NCBI GenBank assembly: GCA_003612485.1
Contig: RAZA01000018.1
Coordinates: forward strand, 17,595-81,594
Length of the DNA stretch: 64,000 nt
Source: a bacterium D16-50
GTDB lineage: Bacteria > Bacillota > Clostridia > Lachnospirales > Lachnospiraceae
Direction of reading: 5' to 3'
The position numbers and the translations under genes are program-made. Positions 15,896-23,689 of this stretch are shown here, piece after piece (position 1 is the first letter of the stretch; the number at the start of each line of letters is the position of its first letter). The notes under the pieces are model-generated. The model saw only the letters and a list, made by a program, of their open reading frames with translations, did no database searches and was not told the origin of the DNA.

Positions 15896-16498
15896 TCACA
15901 TGGACTGGACAGGCGCTTTCTCCTGCCCTCCGTCCGAAAAATCTTCCTGGCGGCCATGGCAGAGCTCCGGGCGGCAGCGCACACTGAAGCAGTCCCTGCG
16001 GATGCACACCTCCGGCCTCTCCGTGATCATGTCGGCCATAAGTTCCTGCAGGAACGGGTTTTCCCCAAGTTCCAGGCCGGACTGCTCCCTGATCTTCTCA
16101 AAGCTGGCCTCCCAATATCCCTCCGATGCGGCTGCCGCTCCCTCCGTGACGAACAGGTCCACCAGGAAAGCAAGCCTGCTTCCCATCTCGGACAGGGAGT
16201 CATATGCGAGGGCCGCCGCATCCGGCACATAGGAGGCGTACCGGGCATATCCATACCCCTCCGCTTCCACCAGGACGCCGTCCCTGTGGCCTTCTCCGGT
16301 GACCAGCAGGCAGTGGTATACGCCGGTTTCATCCTTGTGCATCAGATCCACATTCTCTTTTATAAATTCCTGGTAGTCCATGGGATTCTGTAAGAAATCT
16401 TCAAAGTCCCTGTCTGCAAGGCGGATGGTCTTCTCCACCTTTGCCTGGCAGAATTTAAAGTATGGTTTGTGTTCCAGGATCATTTTTATCGGATTCAT
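15896..16498 (-). CDS. Conserved ICE protein, paralogue 2 (CLLVTGEG family)
   Basis: A 200-residue protein starting MNPIKMILEHKPYFKFCQAK. It repeats the architecture of the gene that follows it: EHKP near the start, VYHCLLVTGEG, DGVLVEAEGYGYARYASYVP and a C-terminal FLQELMADMITERPEV. It is shorter than its paralogue by the cysteine-bearing C-terminal part. GGAGG lies six bases before the ATG, and the gene begins ten bases after the NlpC/P60 gene ends. No catalytic motif can be named. Duplicate copies within one transfer operon suggest a dosage or partner role. Confidence 0.65.
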   Translation of the reverse strand: MNPIKMILEHKPYFKFCQAKVEKTIRLADRDFEDFLQNPMDYQEFIKENVDLMHKDETGVYHCLLVTGEGHRDGVLVEAEGYGYARYASYVPDAAALAYDSLSEMGSRLAFLVDLFVTEGAAAASEGYWEASFEKIREQSGLELGENPFLQELMADMITERPEVCIRRDCFSVRCRPELCHGRQEDFSDGGQEKAPVQSM

Positions 16499-16508
16499 GG
16501 CATCCCTC

Positions 16509-17522
16509 CTAATCCAGCAGGCGACCGAAAGCAAAAAATTTTTCCCTCCAGTACGCCGTCTCAATGCTTGTGTAGCCAATGGGCGAGCCACAGTGCAGCA
16601 TCCTTCCCCCGCCCACATAGATCCCCACATGGCTCACCGGGCCGCTGGAGGCATAGGTGCCGCTGAAGAACACCAGGTCGCCGTGCTGCGCTTCCTCCTT
16701 CGGCACGATGGCACACTGGTTGTAGATCCCCGTGACTGTAGTCCTGGACAGGGGATAGGCTCCGGAATGGGTGTAGACCCAGCAGACGAACCCGGAACAG
16801 TCAAAGGACGTCTCAGGCGTTGACCCTCCCCACACATAGGGGAATCCCAGGTATTTTTCCCCTTCTGCAATCAGGGCCGCAAAGCTGCCATCCCCCATGG
16901 CCTCACCGGGCGGCAGCCCGCTCCCCGGCCCCGCCTGCCCGTATTTTGCCAGCACATAGACGCGCTGGGCGTTGGCCTTGTTCTCGTCTGTGATTTTCCT
17001 CCCAAACAGGGAGGACAGGTTCCCGTACACGGTCCCCATATCCGTGATGGGGACTGCCACCGTGTAGGTTTCCCCTTCCTCATCCTCCCGTTCCTCATAC
17101 GTCACGAAACAGTCCGCAAAGCCCCTGTAATCGTCATCGTTCATTCTGGGCTGCTCCGCGCCGAAAAACAGAGAATAGAAAACAGCCTTGACCCGGTATC
17201 CGTCCACCGTCCCATCCTCCGCCATTCCGTTGATCTCAGCCAGGACCGCATCCAGTTCCCTGAAGCTCCCCTGCATCTTCTCGATGTACATCCGGTAATC
17301 CGCCGGGAGTCCCGCCGACAGATAGCCGCCATTGAACGCAAGATCCACAGCGGCGTTGTTATGCCCTGCCGTGCCGGACAGCGCACACAGGATCATCACA
17401 ATGATTAAGATAAAGGGTGTCAGGACTGCCGCCACCACGGTGGCTATCGCAGTCCGCACCCTCTTGTCCGATGCCGCAGCCAGTACGGCCTTGGCTGCCA
17501 GCACAGCTGCAGGTGCCGCCAT
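16509..17522 (-). CDS. NlpC/P60 (C40) cell-wall hydrolase of the conjugation system
   Basis: A 337-residue protein with a membrane span at about residues 25-48 (TPFILIIVMILCALS). A region of about 150 residues follows that resembles the lysozyme-like domain of ICE hydrolases, without clear catalytic residues by eye. The C-terminal NlpC/P60 peptidase has the catalytic Cys in TSFDCSGF near residue 242, His in GPVSHVGIYVG near 298 and the third polar residue in MLHCGSP near 310. It should cut stem peptides to let the channel cross the wall. The start is at 17,522 because GGAGG sits seven bases before it. It lies next to the amidoligase pair. Confidence 0.9.
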   Translation of the reverse strand: MAAPAAVLAAKAVLAAASDKRVRTAIATVVAAVLTPFILIIVMILCALSGTAGHNNAAVDLAFNGGYLSAGLPADYRMYIEKMQGSFRELDAVLAEINGMAEDGTVDGYRVKAVFYSLFFGAEQPRMNDDDYRGFADCFVTYEEREDEEGETYTVAVPITDMGTVYGNLSSLFGRKITDENKANAQRVYVLAKYGQAGPGSGLPPGEAMGDGSFAALIAEGEKYLGFPYVWGGSTPETSFDCSGFVCWVYTHSGAYPLSRTTVTGIYNQCAIVPKEEAQHGDLVFFSGTYASSGPVSHVGIYVGGGRMLHCGSPIGYTSIETAYWREKFFAFGRLLD

Positions 17523-17561
17523 AGGCATCCCTCCTTCCTGTCCATCCGAAGCAATGGGAGC

Positions 17562-18089
17562 CTACCCCATCGGCTCCATCCCGCCCATGCCGGGCATCCC
17601 CGGCTGCTCCTGTTCCCCTCCGCCGCTTTTCAGGCCAAACACTGCTGTATAGGCATTGTCGATGGCATCCGCCAGTGGCTTTGTATCCAGACCACACTGC
17701 TCGTAGCCCTCCCATATGATATCCGCATACCCGTCAGAGGGGACGCCTAATTCATGGCCGGGCGTCATGATATACCCCATGGCGGACACCTCTTTCCCTT
17801 CCAGCTCCACCTGCAGCATCTGTTTCCCATAAAGCCTGGGATACCCTTCATAGCGGTCCAGAGCCTGTTCATCGGCTTTGCGGATCTTCCACAGGAGCAC
17901 AGGCACTGTGCCGCCCTCCTTCGGCTCCACGGTGGCGACTGCCCCCCTGCGCGCTCCCCTGAACAGCAGTTCATATCCTTTCAGTTCGCTGGTCCCCATC
18001 ACCTCGGCGGTGGGGCACCGGAATGCCATCTGTGTCTGGTTCATGTTGCTTCCGTATGCCAGATACAGCGTTTCCTTTTTTCTTCCCAT
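17562..18089 (-). CDS. Gamma-glutamylcyclotransferase-like (AIG2) protein
   Basis: A 175-residue protein with the GGCT/AIG2 signature YLAYGSNMN at residues 10-18 and the conserved acidic loop LDRYEGYPRLYGK holding the likely catalytic Glu near residue 84. Enzymes of this fold release 5-oxoproline from gamma-glutamyl amides. The last 20 residues are a glycine/methionine/proline tail. It is encoded directly after the amidoligase, a pairing reported for bacterial amidoligase loci (Iyer and colleagues, 2009), where the cyclotransferase may undo or tailor a gamma-glutamyl amide bond. The substrate is unknown. Start chosen at 18,089 by AAAGGAG. Confidence 0.82.
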   Translation of the reverse strand: MGRKKETLYLAYGSNMNQTQMAFRCPTAEVMGTSELKGYELLFRGARRGAVATVEPKEGGTVPVLLWKIRKADEQALDRYEGYPRLYGKQMLQVELEGKEVSAMGYIMTPGHELGVPSDGYADIIWEGYEQCGLDTKPLADAIDNAYTAVFGLKSGGGEQEQPGMPGMGGMEPMG

Positions 18090-18148
18090 CTCCTGCTCTG
18101 CTCCTTTCTCACTGCCTGCGATTTCCCACAAACATTCTCAAAAATATC

Positions 18149-19198
18149 CTACATACTCATTGTAAAAGCCTGTGATTCTTCCTCCGCCATTTCATGCCCT
18201 CCCTCCTGGACGGCTGGGGGTTCCCTTTCCTGTACCGAATGTCCCTGCTCTGCCCGCTCTTTCTCCCTTTTCTGTCTTAGCCTTTCCTTCTGCGCCTCCG
18301 CCTGGGCCGGGTCCCGCCATGCGATGCAGCCCGGCAGTTCCGCAAGCAGGTGCTGCCTTGCGGTGGAGAATTCATCCCCAATCAGCCCAAGGCGCAGCAG
18401 CCAGGTGCGGAAAGTATATTTTTCATTGGTGGTCTGGGTCTTCCTCCGGCTGGCGCATGCCTGGTTCAGCGCCTGTGCGGTGATGGCAAGGCTGAACTGG
18501 ATATATGCCTTGATCTTGCCCGCATGGAGCGTCCCGTTGAACAGCCTGAATTCCACCGTCCCCTTCTGGAATACGGAGTGGAGGTTCAGGCAGTGGTACC
18601 GGCTGTCATCATAATGTCTGTGCCTGCGGCTGTCGCCGTCATACCAGATCCGCTCCACACCATCCAGGGTCTTGGGTTTCTTTTGGTTCAGCTCTTCCAG
18701 GAACCGTTCCTCCACCTTCTGGCAGTATTGGTTTTCACGGGCAACAGACACCTTCAGGGCCTTGTAGATCAGATCCTCCTTGGATGCCATGATGTTCGTG
18801 ATGTTGCGCAGCGTCCGGGCGTCAAAGGGGGATGCGTCCACATGCACATGGATGCCGCAGGACTTGTTGGTGATCGCCCCATGCTTTTTCAGTTCCCGGA
18901 TAATCTCCTGGATGGGTACGATGTCCTCATAGCGGCAGATGGGGCTGACCATCTCCGTCTTGTATTCACCAGTTGCCCTCACCCTCTGCTCCCCGGCTTT
19001 CCGCTCCGCAGTAATGCTGGAATCACTCATGAACTTCCACTGCCTCCCCTGTCCATCAAGTGCTGCATAGGCGTCATACCCAAGCCCTACATATCTGCTT
19101 TCCGTTCCGAAATAGGCAGCTGTCACCCTTGCAGCTTCCTCCCGCGTAATCCCGGTCATCTCGATCTCAATGCCGAACCGCTGTTCCTTGAGCTCCAA
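18149..19198 (-). CDS. Amidoligase-family (Amidoligase_2) enzyme
   Basis: A 349-residue protein related to the glutamine-synthetase-like amidoligases: FGIEIEMTG at residues 8-16 with metal-binding Glu residues, CGIHVHVDAS near 114-123 with the paired His, and GTVEFRLFNGT near 225. Such enzymes form amide bonds to Glu side chains or peptide ends using ATP. The start is TTG at 19,198, because GGAGG lies nine bases before it and the family sequence begins there. The C-terminus is charged coiled coil (ERLRQKREKERAEQ). With the cyclotransferase and the NlpC/P60 enzyme it forms a possible peptide- or wall-modifying unit inside the transfer operon. Confidence 0.85.
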   Translation of the reverse strand: MELKEQRFGIEIEMTGITREEAARVTAAYFGTESRYVGLGYDAYAALDGQGRQWKFMSDSSITAERKAGEQRVRATGEYKTEMVSPICRYEDIVPIQEIIRELKKHGAITNKSCGIHVHVDASPFDARTLRNITNIMASKEDLIYKALKVSVARENQYCQKVEERFLEELNQKKPKTLDGVERIWYDGDSRRHRHYDDSRYHCLNLHSVFQKGTVEFRLFNGTLHAGKIKAYIQFSLAITAQALNQACASRRKTQTTNEKYTFRTWLLRLGLIGDEFSTARQHLLAELPGCIAWRDPAQAEAQKERLRQKREKERAEQGHSVQEREPPAVQEGGHEMAEEESQAFTMSM

Positions 19199-19263
19199 CC
19201 ATATCCCCCTCCCTTCTGAGCACAGCTGCCGAAAACGGCAGCACAAACAATCGGTGCAAGTCT

Positions 19264-19359
19264 GGAAGAATGCCCGCACTTTGGGCATTCTTCCGTGTGA
19301 CATTTAGAATTTCTTAGGCGGCGTCTTTTGGTGCCTTAGAAATTCTTCTCACACTTTTA
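19264..19359 (-). ncRNA. Structured element, copy 1 (starts at the VirB4 stop codon)
   Basis: Read on the minus strand, the element begins with the TAA of virB4 (TAAAAGTGTGA). It has an outer stem (TCACAC 19349-19354 with GTGTGA 19295-19300), an inner 14-bp stem with one T-T mismatch (19333-19346 with 19306-19319) and a second hairpin with a perfect 12-bp stem (GGAAGAATGCCC 19264-19275 with 19283-19294). Copy 2 at 39,782-39,874 has the same layout with changed but still paired bases (GGC/GCC against GCG/CGC; GTGTGA/TCACAC against GTGTGTAA/TTACACAC). No U-tract follows, so it is not a simple terminator. It may be a leader RNA of the amidoligase gene or a small mobile palindromic element. Confidence 0.65.
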
Positions 19360-21186
19360 CCGCCCTCCGGCCTTGCCGAACAGCCGGGCTTTATGCTCTG
19401 GGGCATTGACCATCAGGTTGTACCGCTCATTGCCACACTTGTAGAGGCACACGCCCCTCTGGGGGTAACGGATCAGGCTGTACTCGCTTTCCTCCAGCTG
19501 GAGGGTGTCCGTGTAGAACCTGGCGTCAATGCTGCCCGCATTGAACAGGAACTGATGGGTGGGGATGGAGAACAGCGGCTTGGTATATTCCCTGACGCCG
19601 TCCAGGTTGAAGTCCTCCAGGTTCTGGCTGGCGATGATGACCGCAGAGTCCTTCTTGCGCACACGCTTCATGAAATTGCGGACGTACTCCACGGCAGTCA
19701 GGTTGGACAAAAACAGGTAGAACTCATCCAGGCTGGCCGCCGTATTGCCCACGGTCAGCAGCTCATCGCTCATAAAGGAGAGCACGTTGAACAGCAGGGC
19801 ATCCTTTAGGCTCCGGCTGGCCTGCAGCAGCCCTTTCACCCCGAAAGTGATAAAGCTGGAGTCCGTGATGTTGGTATGCCCGTTGAAGAACTTGCTCTCT
19901 GCGCCCACGCACATGGAGTGCAGCCCCAGCAGGATGCCCCGCAGCATCTCCGCCGTATAGAGCTGCCTGGCGCTTGCGTCAAACGCCTTGTACTCCGCCT
20001 CCATAAAGGCATACAGGTCGGAGAGGATGGGGTACTCCTCCGGCGCCAGGCTGTCAAAGTCGCTCTGGTCCGTGATCCCCCACCCGGCATACAGTTTCTG
20101 CAGCATGATCTCTATGACATCGATCTCCCTGTCCGTGAAGTCCTTGTAGCTTCGGAAAAAATCTTTCAGGAAGCTGATATGCTGGGACAGCCGGGAGCGG
20201 ATGCGGAAGGTCTGGGGCGCATCCATGTCCTCCGGGCCTGCGGCATCATCCCAGGTTTTCGGCTCCAGGGGGTTTATGATATACCTGCCGCCCATCAGGT
20301 CGATAAAGCACCCGCCCAGGTTGTCCGTCAGATCCTCATACTCCATCTCCGGGTCAAGGGCGCAGACGCGCATCCCCGATTCCCGCAGGTTGGTCAGGAG
20401 CAGCTTCAACAGGTAGCTCTTGCCCTGCCCGCTGTTGCCCAGGATCAGGATGTTGGCGTTGGTCTTGTCATCCGCCCTGCGGTTAAAGTCCACAAGCACG
20501 TTGCTGCCGAACTTGTCCCGCCCGATATAGAAGCCCTGAGGGTCTGTCTTTCCGGAATAGTTAAAAGGGTAAAGATTCGCCACGCTGCTGGCAGGCAGCA
20601 CCCGCTCAAACTGGTCCCGGAACAGGTTGGAGCCTGTGGGCATCACGCATTGGAAGCCTTGTTTCTGGCGCAGCATCAGCCGGTCCACGTTCAGCTTGGA
20701 GCGGATCAGCTCCGTCAGCACCTCCGTCTGCAGGAGCTTCAGCTGGTCCAGGTCATGGGCGCACAGCTCCAGGTAGACCGCCGTATGCAGGAGCGGCTCC
20801 CTGTTGCGGTGCATCTGCGCCACAATGGCCGCCACGTCCAGCAGGTTGCTCTCCGCCAGCACGGTTGCCTGCAGGTCATTGGTATTGCCCCGGTCCATGC
20901 GGTTCTTGTTGGCCGCGTTGCTGATGATCTTCCGTTCCTCCACCGGGGTCACATGGCGGGTGTAGATGCGCAGGGTCACGCCGTCCTTCTCCCCAAGATG
21001 GGAAAGGATCGCCTGCTCATCGGTTGACGTGGGGTATTCCCGCAGCGCCCACACACAGCGGAATGTGTTGCCGCAGATGAAGTGGTCTGTTTCAAACCTG
21101 ATGACGGAGGGTGCGATCATGTCCAGGAATTCCTGGATATGCACATCCTCCTGTGTCTGTATAGGGACATTTTCTGCTCTTTTCAA
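19357..21186 (-). CDS. VirB4/TraE-type conjugation ATPase (C-terminal part)
   Basis: A 609-residue protein with Walker A GNSGQGKS at about residues 250-257 and a Walker B-like ASLDEFYLFLSN near 490, followed by IIASQNLEDFNLDG. Both are typical of VirB4 ATPases that power channel assembly. The usual N-terminal domain is encoded separately (22,201-22,791), and a Fic gene lies between. The start is TTG at 21,186, with GGAGG seven bases before it. The protein ends in the TAA that begins the structured element at 19,264-19,359. A terminator-like hairpin (21,258-21,291) lies just upstream, so its expression may be tuned separately. Confidence 0.92.
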   Translation of the reverse strand: MKRAENVPIQTQEDVHIQEFLDMIAPSVIRFETDHFICGNTFRCVWALREYPTSTDEQAILSHLGEKDGVTLRIYTRHVTPVEERKIISNAANKNRMDRGNTNDLQATVLAESNLLDVAAIVAQMHRNREPLLHTAVYLELCAHDLDQLKLLQTEVLTELIRSKLNVDRLMLRQKQGFQCVMPTGSNLFRDQFERVLPASSVANLYPFNYSGKTDPQGFYIGRDKFGSNVLVDFNRRADDKTNANILILGNSGQGKSYLLKLLLTNLRESGMRVCALDPEMEYEDLTDNLGGCFIDLMGGRYIINPLEPKTWDDAAGPEDMDAPQTFRIRSRLSQHISFLKDFFRSYKDFTDREIDVIEIMLQKLYAGWGITDQSDFDSLAPEEYPILSDLYAFMEAEYKAFDASARQLYTAEMLRGILLGLHSMCVGAESKFFNGHTNITDSSFITFGVKGLLQASRSLKDALLFNVLSFMSDELLTVGNTAASLDEFYLFLSNLTAVEYVRNFMKRVRKKDSAVIIASQNLEDFNLDGVREYTKPLFSIPTHQFLFNAGSIDARFYTDTLQLEESEYSLIRYPQRGVCLYKCGNERYNLMVNAPEHKARLFGKAGGR

Positions 21187-21257
21187 ATAGGCACCTCCGA
21201 TCAGATAAAGCGGGGCAGGTCTGCCATTGCATCCTCCCCGCTCCGGTTTACGGGCAC

Positions 21258-21291
21258 AAAAAAGCACCGGACACATCTCTGCATCCGGCGC
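21258..21291 (-). terminator. Intrinsic terminator or attenuator before virB4
   Basis: On the minus strand GCGCCGGA (21291-21284) pairs with TCCGGTGC (21271-21264), with one G-U pair, followed directly by TTTTTT. It lies in the gap between the fic stop (21,328) and the virB4 TTG (21,186). Since virB4 needs to be transcribed through it, it may act as an attenuator. Confidence 0.75.
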
Positions 21292-21327
21292 CCTGCCGCC
21301 TTATCGTTTCTTTTTCTGTTCATGGTC

Positions 21328-22095
21328 TTACTGCATTGTGGGGGACTGATCCCTTTCCTGCTGCGGACCGGAAAGCTCAATGTACCTCTCCATCTGCCTG
21401 TCCACAAGCCCTGCCACCAGCTCCGCAAAGGGCTGCAGGTCCCCCTCCACCGCATAGGCATCCAGTGCCTTGAAATATTCCAGCCTGTCCTCCTTGGCGA
21501 TGGAAATGGCCGGGAACCCCTCCGCCATGAGCTGGTAGTTCATGATGAGCCTTGACGTCCTCCCGTTCCCGTCCGTGAACGGGTGTATCTTCACAAACTC
21601 CGCGTGGGTCCACGCCGCCAGCTCCACCGGGTTCAGTTCCCTCCCCTTCCAGGACAGGTCCGCGTAAAAATCCTTTACCTGCCGGTACATGAGCGGCGGG
21701 GGCGGCGGCATGTGCCGTGCGCCGGAGATATACACCTGCACGTCCCGGTATACCCCGCCAACCTGGATGTTCTCCATCAGCAGGGCGTGGATGTCCTTGA
21801 CTTTCCCTTCATCCAGGGGCATCCCCTGCCCGATGCATTCCTTCACATAGCGGAACGCCTTGCGGTGGTTGACTGCCTCATAGATCTCCCGCATCGCCTT
21901 CCCCCCGATGGAGATCCCGTCCTCTAAGAGCACCTTGGTCTCGATCAGTGACAGGGTATTCCCCTCTATGGCCGTGGAATTGTGGGTATATTCTATTTCA
22001 AATGCCTGGTCAAAAGTGAACGTGGTAAATTCCGGGATGGATTCCCGGCACCGGCTGTACAGTTCCTTTTTCCGGAACAGCTCCTGATAGTCCAC
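21328..22095 (-). CDS. Fic-domain AMPylase-type protein
   Basis: A 255-residue protein with the Fic motif HPFTDGNGR at residues 171-179 and an N-terminal inhibitory motif STAIEG at 40-45, whose Glu can block ATP in auto-inhibited Fic proteins. The flap region holds VQVYISGARHMPPPPP. Fic enzymes usually transfer AMP to protein Ser, Thr or Tyr. The target here is unknown. It sits between the two parts of VirB4, which is unusual. The start is GTG at 22,095 because GGAGG lies eight bases before it; TTG at 22,119 is the alternative. A perfect 18-bp palindrome lies 78-95 bases upstream. Confidence 0.9.
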   Translation of the reverse strand: MDYQELFRKKELYSRCRESIPEFTTFTFDQAFEIEYTHNSTAIEGNTLSLIETKVLLEDGISIGGKAMREIYEAVNHRKAFRYVKECIGQGMPLDEGKVKDIHALLMENIQVGGVYRDVQVYISGARHMPPPPPLMYRQVKDFYADLSWKGRELNPVELAAWTHAEFVKIHPFTDGNGRTSRLIMNYQLMAEGFPAISIAKEDRLEYFKALDAYAVEGDLQPFAELVAGLVDRQMERYIELSGPQQERDQSPTMQ

Positions 22096-22172
22096 AAAAA
22101 AGCCCTCCTTCTCCTTCAAAACTTCCTCTTACAGTATAGCACATTTCCCCGCAATAGTAAGCCGGAATTTCC

Positions 22173-22190
22173 ATTTCCCTTAAGGGAAAT
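22173..22190. promoter_or_regulatory. Perfect 18-bp palindrome upstream of fic
   Basis: ATTTCCCTTAAGGGAAAT is fully self-complementary and lies in the gap between the virB4 N-terminal gene and fic, flanked by AT-rich sequence unlike the surrounding ICE. It has no U-tract. It looks like an operator for a dimeric repressor, and the promoter it would control faces fic. Confidence 0.5.
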
Positions 22191-22200
22191 TGTTCCCTGC

Positions 22201-22791
22201 CTAATCCTCTGGCACGATCCACCGCTCCCCGTCAAAGTCCTCGAACCGCTCCGTGGTCACGTTCTGCTCATAATACACCGCAAGGATGCGCTTGATGTCC
22301 TCCCGGTCCGCCCTCTTTACGGAAAAGCCCTGCTCCTTTAAGGACTTTTCGATGCGGGACAGGTAGGGGAACACCTCCGACTCCTTTTCCTCCCGCAGCC
22401 GGACCATGACCAGGAATTCACGGGCTGTCGCCATCTGCACCTGTATCCGGTCAAGGTGGGCCTGGTCTTTTTCCAGGAGCCGGCGCACCACGGGGTTTTC
22501 CTCCTTCTCCATGCGGGCGCGCAGGAACCTCTTGTTGTCCTCAAAGCTCTCCCGGCTGTTTAAGCACAGCATCTCGATCTCCGCCACGCCTTTCAGCACC
22601 GTCATCAGCGCATAGACCCTGGCGCCCACGCTGGACGCCGACAGCACGGAGATGTTGGAGGGCTTCACGATAAAATACACCAGCTCCCCATGCCCGTAGG
22701 TCACCAGGCTGTAATCCGTGATCTCCCCCGCCCCGATCAGCTGGCGGGTGGACGCCCTCTGCCGCTGTTCCCTTTTTTCTTTTCTGCTCAT
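22201..22791 (-). CDS. VirB4/TraE N-terminal-domain protein (split gene)
   Basis: A 196-residue protein with the patterns GEITDYSLVTYGHGELVYF, IKPSNISVLSASSVGARVYA, EMLCLNSRESFEDNKRFL and VRRADREDIKRILAVYYEQN-like text, which I know from the N-terminal part of TraE/VirB4 proteins in Clostridia ICEs. It has no nucleotide-binding motif. The ATPase part lies two genes downstream, beyond fic. The start at 22,791 has GGAGG eight bases before it and overlaps the stop of the PrgI-like gene as ATGA, so these two are coupled. It probably rejoins the ATPase as a complex at the membrane. Confidence 0.75.
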   Translation of the reverse strand: MSRKEKREQRQRASTRQLIGAGEITDYSLVTYGHGELVYFIVKPSNISVLSASSVGARVYALMTVLKGVAEIEMLCLNSRESFEDNKRFLRARMEKEENPVVRRLLEKDQAHLDRIQVQMATAREFLVMVRLREEKESEVFPYLSRIEKSLKEQGFSVKRADREDIKRILAVYYEQNVTTERFEDFDGERWIVPED

Positions 22792-23051
22792 CTTGTATAC
22801 CTCCATTCAAAGAATTGCTGGCCTGCGAAAAAGAATGCACAGGCATATCTGATGAAGTCCAGGATGCTGGTATCCTCAAAGCGGATCGTCAGAAAGGCAT
22901 ATACCGCCGTGAACACGATGGGCGGGAAAAAGCCTGCCTGTGTCAGCGCCAGGATGGAAAATAACGCGCACACGCCGATGATCCCGATATCCTTGAGCTG
23001 CCAGAGCCACAGCGTGGCCCTGGCCTTTAAATTGTCAGGGTAAATATACAA
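22788..23051 (-). CDS. PrgI-family conjugation membrane protein
   Basis: An 87-residue protein with two membrane spans (about 22-40, DIGIIGVCALFSILALT, and 44-60, FFPPIVFTAVYAF) and a cytoplasmic end with FEDTSILDFIRYACAF. This is the layout of PrgI/VirB3-like proteins that sit beside VirB4. The start is TTG at 23,051, with AAAGGAGG seven bases before it. In-frame text further upstream has no site. It overlaps the following virB4 N-terminal gene by four bases. It should dock VirB4 at the inner face of the channel. Confidence 0.82.
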   Translation of the reverse strand: MYIYPDNLKARATLWLWQLKDIGIIGVCALFSILALTQAGFFPPIVFTAVYAFLTIRFEDTSILDFIRYACAFFFAGQQFFEWRYTR

Positions 23052-23230
23052 CTGACCGCCTCCTTTATAAATTTTTGAATAATATCCGGCTCCTGCACAG
23101 CTTTCCTCCCGCCGCCTGTTTCCTGCGGGCATCCGTCCTGTGTTCGGCCCTTGTCACGGAAAAACCGCCGCGCCCTGTGGCGCTGGCGGCATCTCCTGCA
23201 TCCGTTTCCTTCCCTCTGGCCCTTCTCCTG

Positions 23231-23575
23231 TTACGCAGGCTCCCCCTGCGCATCCTCCGGCGCCCCTTCCCCCTGCGGTGCCTTTGCTTCCGCATCCTTC
23301 AGCGCCTGCTCGATCAGCCCGATCACGAAGTCTTTCTGGCTCAAGCCTGTCGCCTTCAGGTGGGCCTTGATCCTCCCGAAGAGTTCCTCCGATATCTGGA
23401 ATGCCAGTGTCCTTGTTGTCCCGTTTGCCATTTTCTTTCCTCCATTCTCAAAGTGTTCCTTCAGCACCATCTCGACATATTGGCTGAGTGTCAGGTTCAT
23501 CTGTTCCTGCTCTGTCCGGGCCTGCGTGTGCAGGGCCTCCGGGATCATCGCGCATAAGTTTTTACGGTTTTCCAT
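23231..23575 (-). CDS. Ribbon-helix-helix-like ICE protein, 114 residues
   Basis: The central part (TRTLAFQISEELFGRIKAHL) reads as a strand followed by helices, with KDFVIGLIEQALKDAE completing a ribbon-helix-helix fold near residues 52-95. The N-terminal 45 residues (IPEALHTQARTEQEQMNLTL) look like a second copy of the same fold. The tail is glycine/proline/glutamate-rich. AAAGGAG precedes the ATG at 23,575. The 179-base gap downstream (23,052-23,230) shows no supported feature. A DNA-binding regulator of the transfer operon is likely but not shown. Confidence 0.65.
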   Translation of the reverse strand: MENRKNLCAMIPEALHTQARTEQEQMNLTLSQYVEMVLKEHFENGGKKMANGTTRTLAFQISEELFGRIKAHLKATGLSQKDFVIGLIEQALKDAEAKAPQGEGAPEDAQGEPA

Positions 23576-23689
23576 ATCCCGCTGCTCCTTTCTCCGTTCC
23601 TTACAAGCCAAGTATACCGACAATGCATGGGGAAAGCCATACCAATACCCAACAAGGATTTCCCGCAAAAGGATGCAGGACCACCAATG

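Noticed and set aside
23065..23295. Minus-strand arginine-rich frame between PrgI-like and ribbon-helix-helix genes
   Set aside because: Very basic low-complexity text overlapping the real gene end, with no ribosome site; typical of a GC-rich shadow frame.
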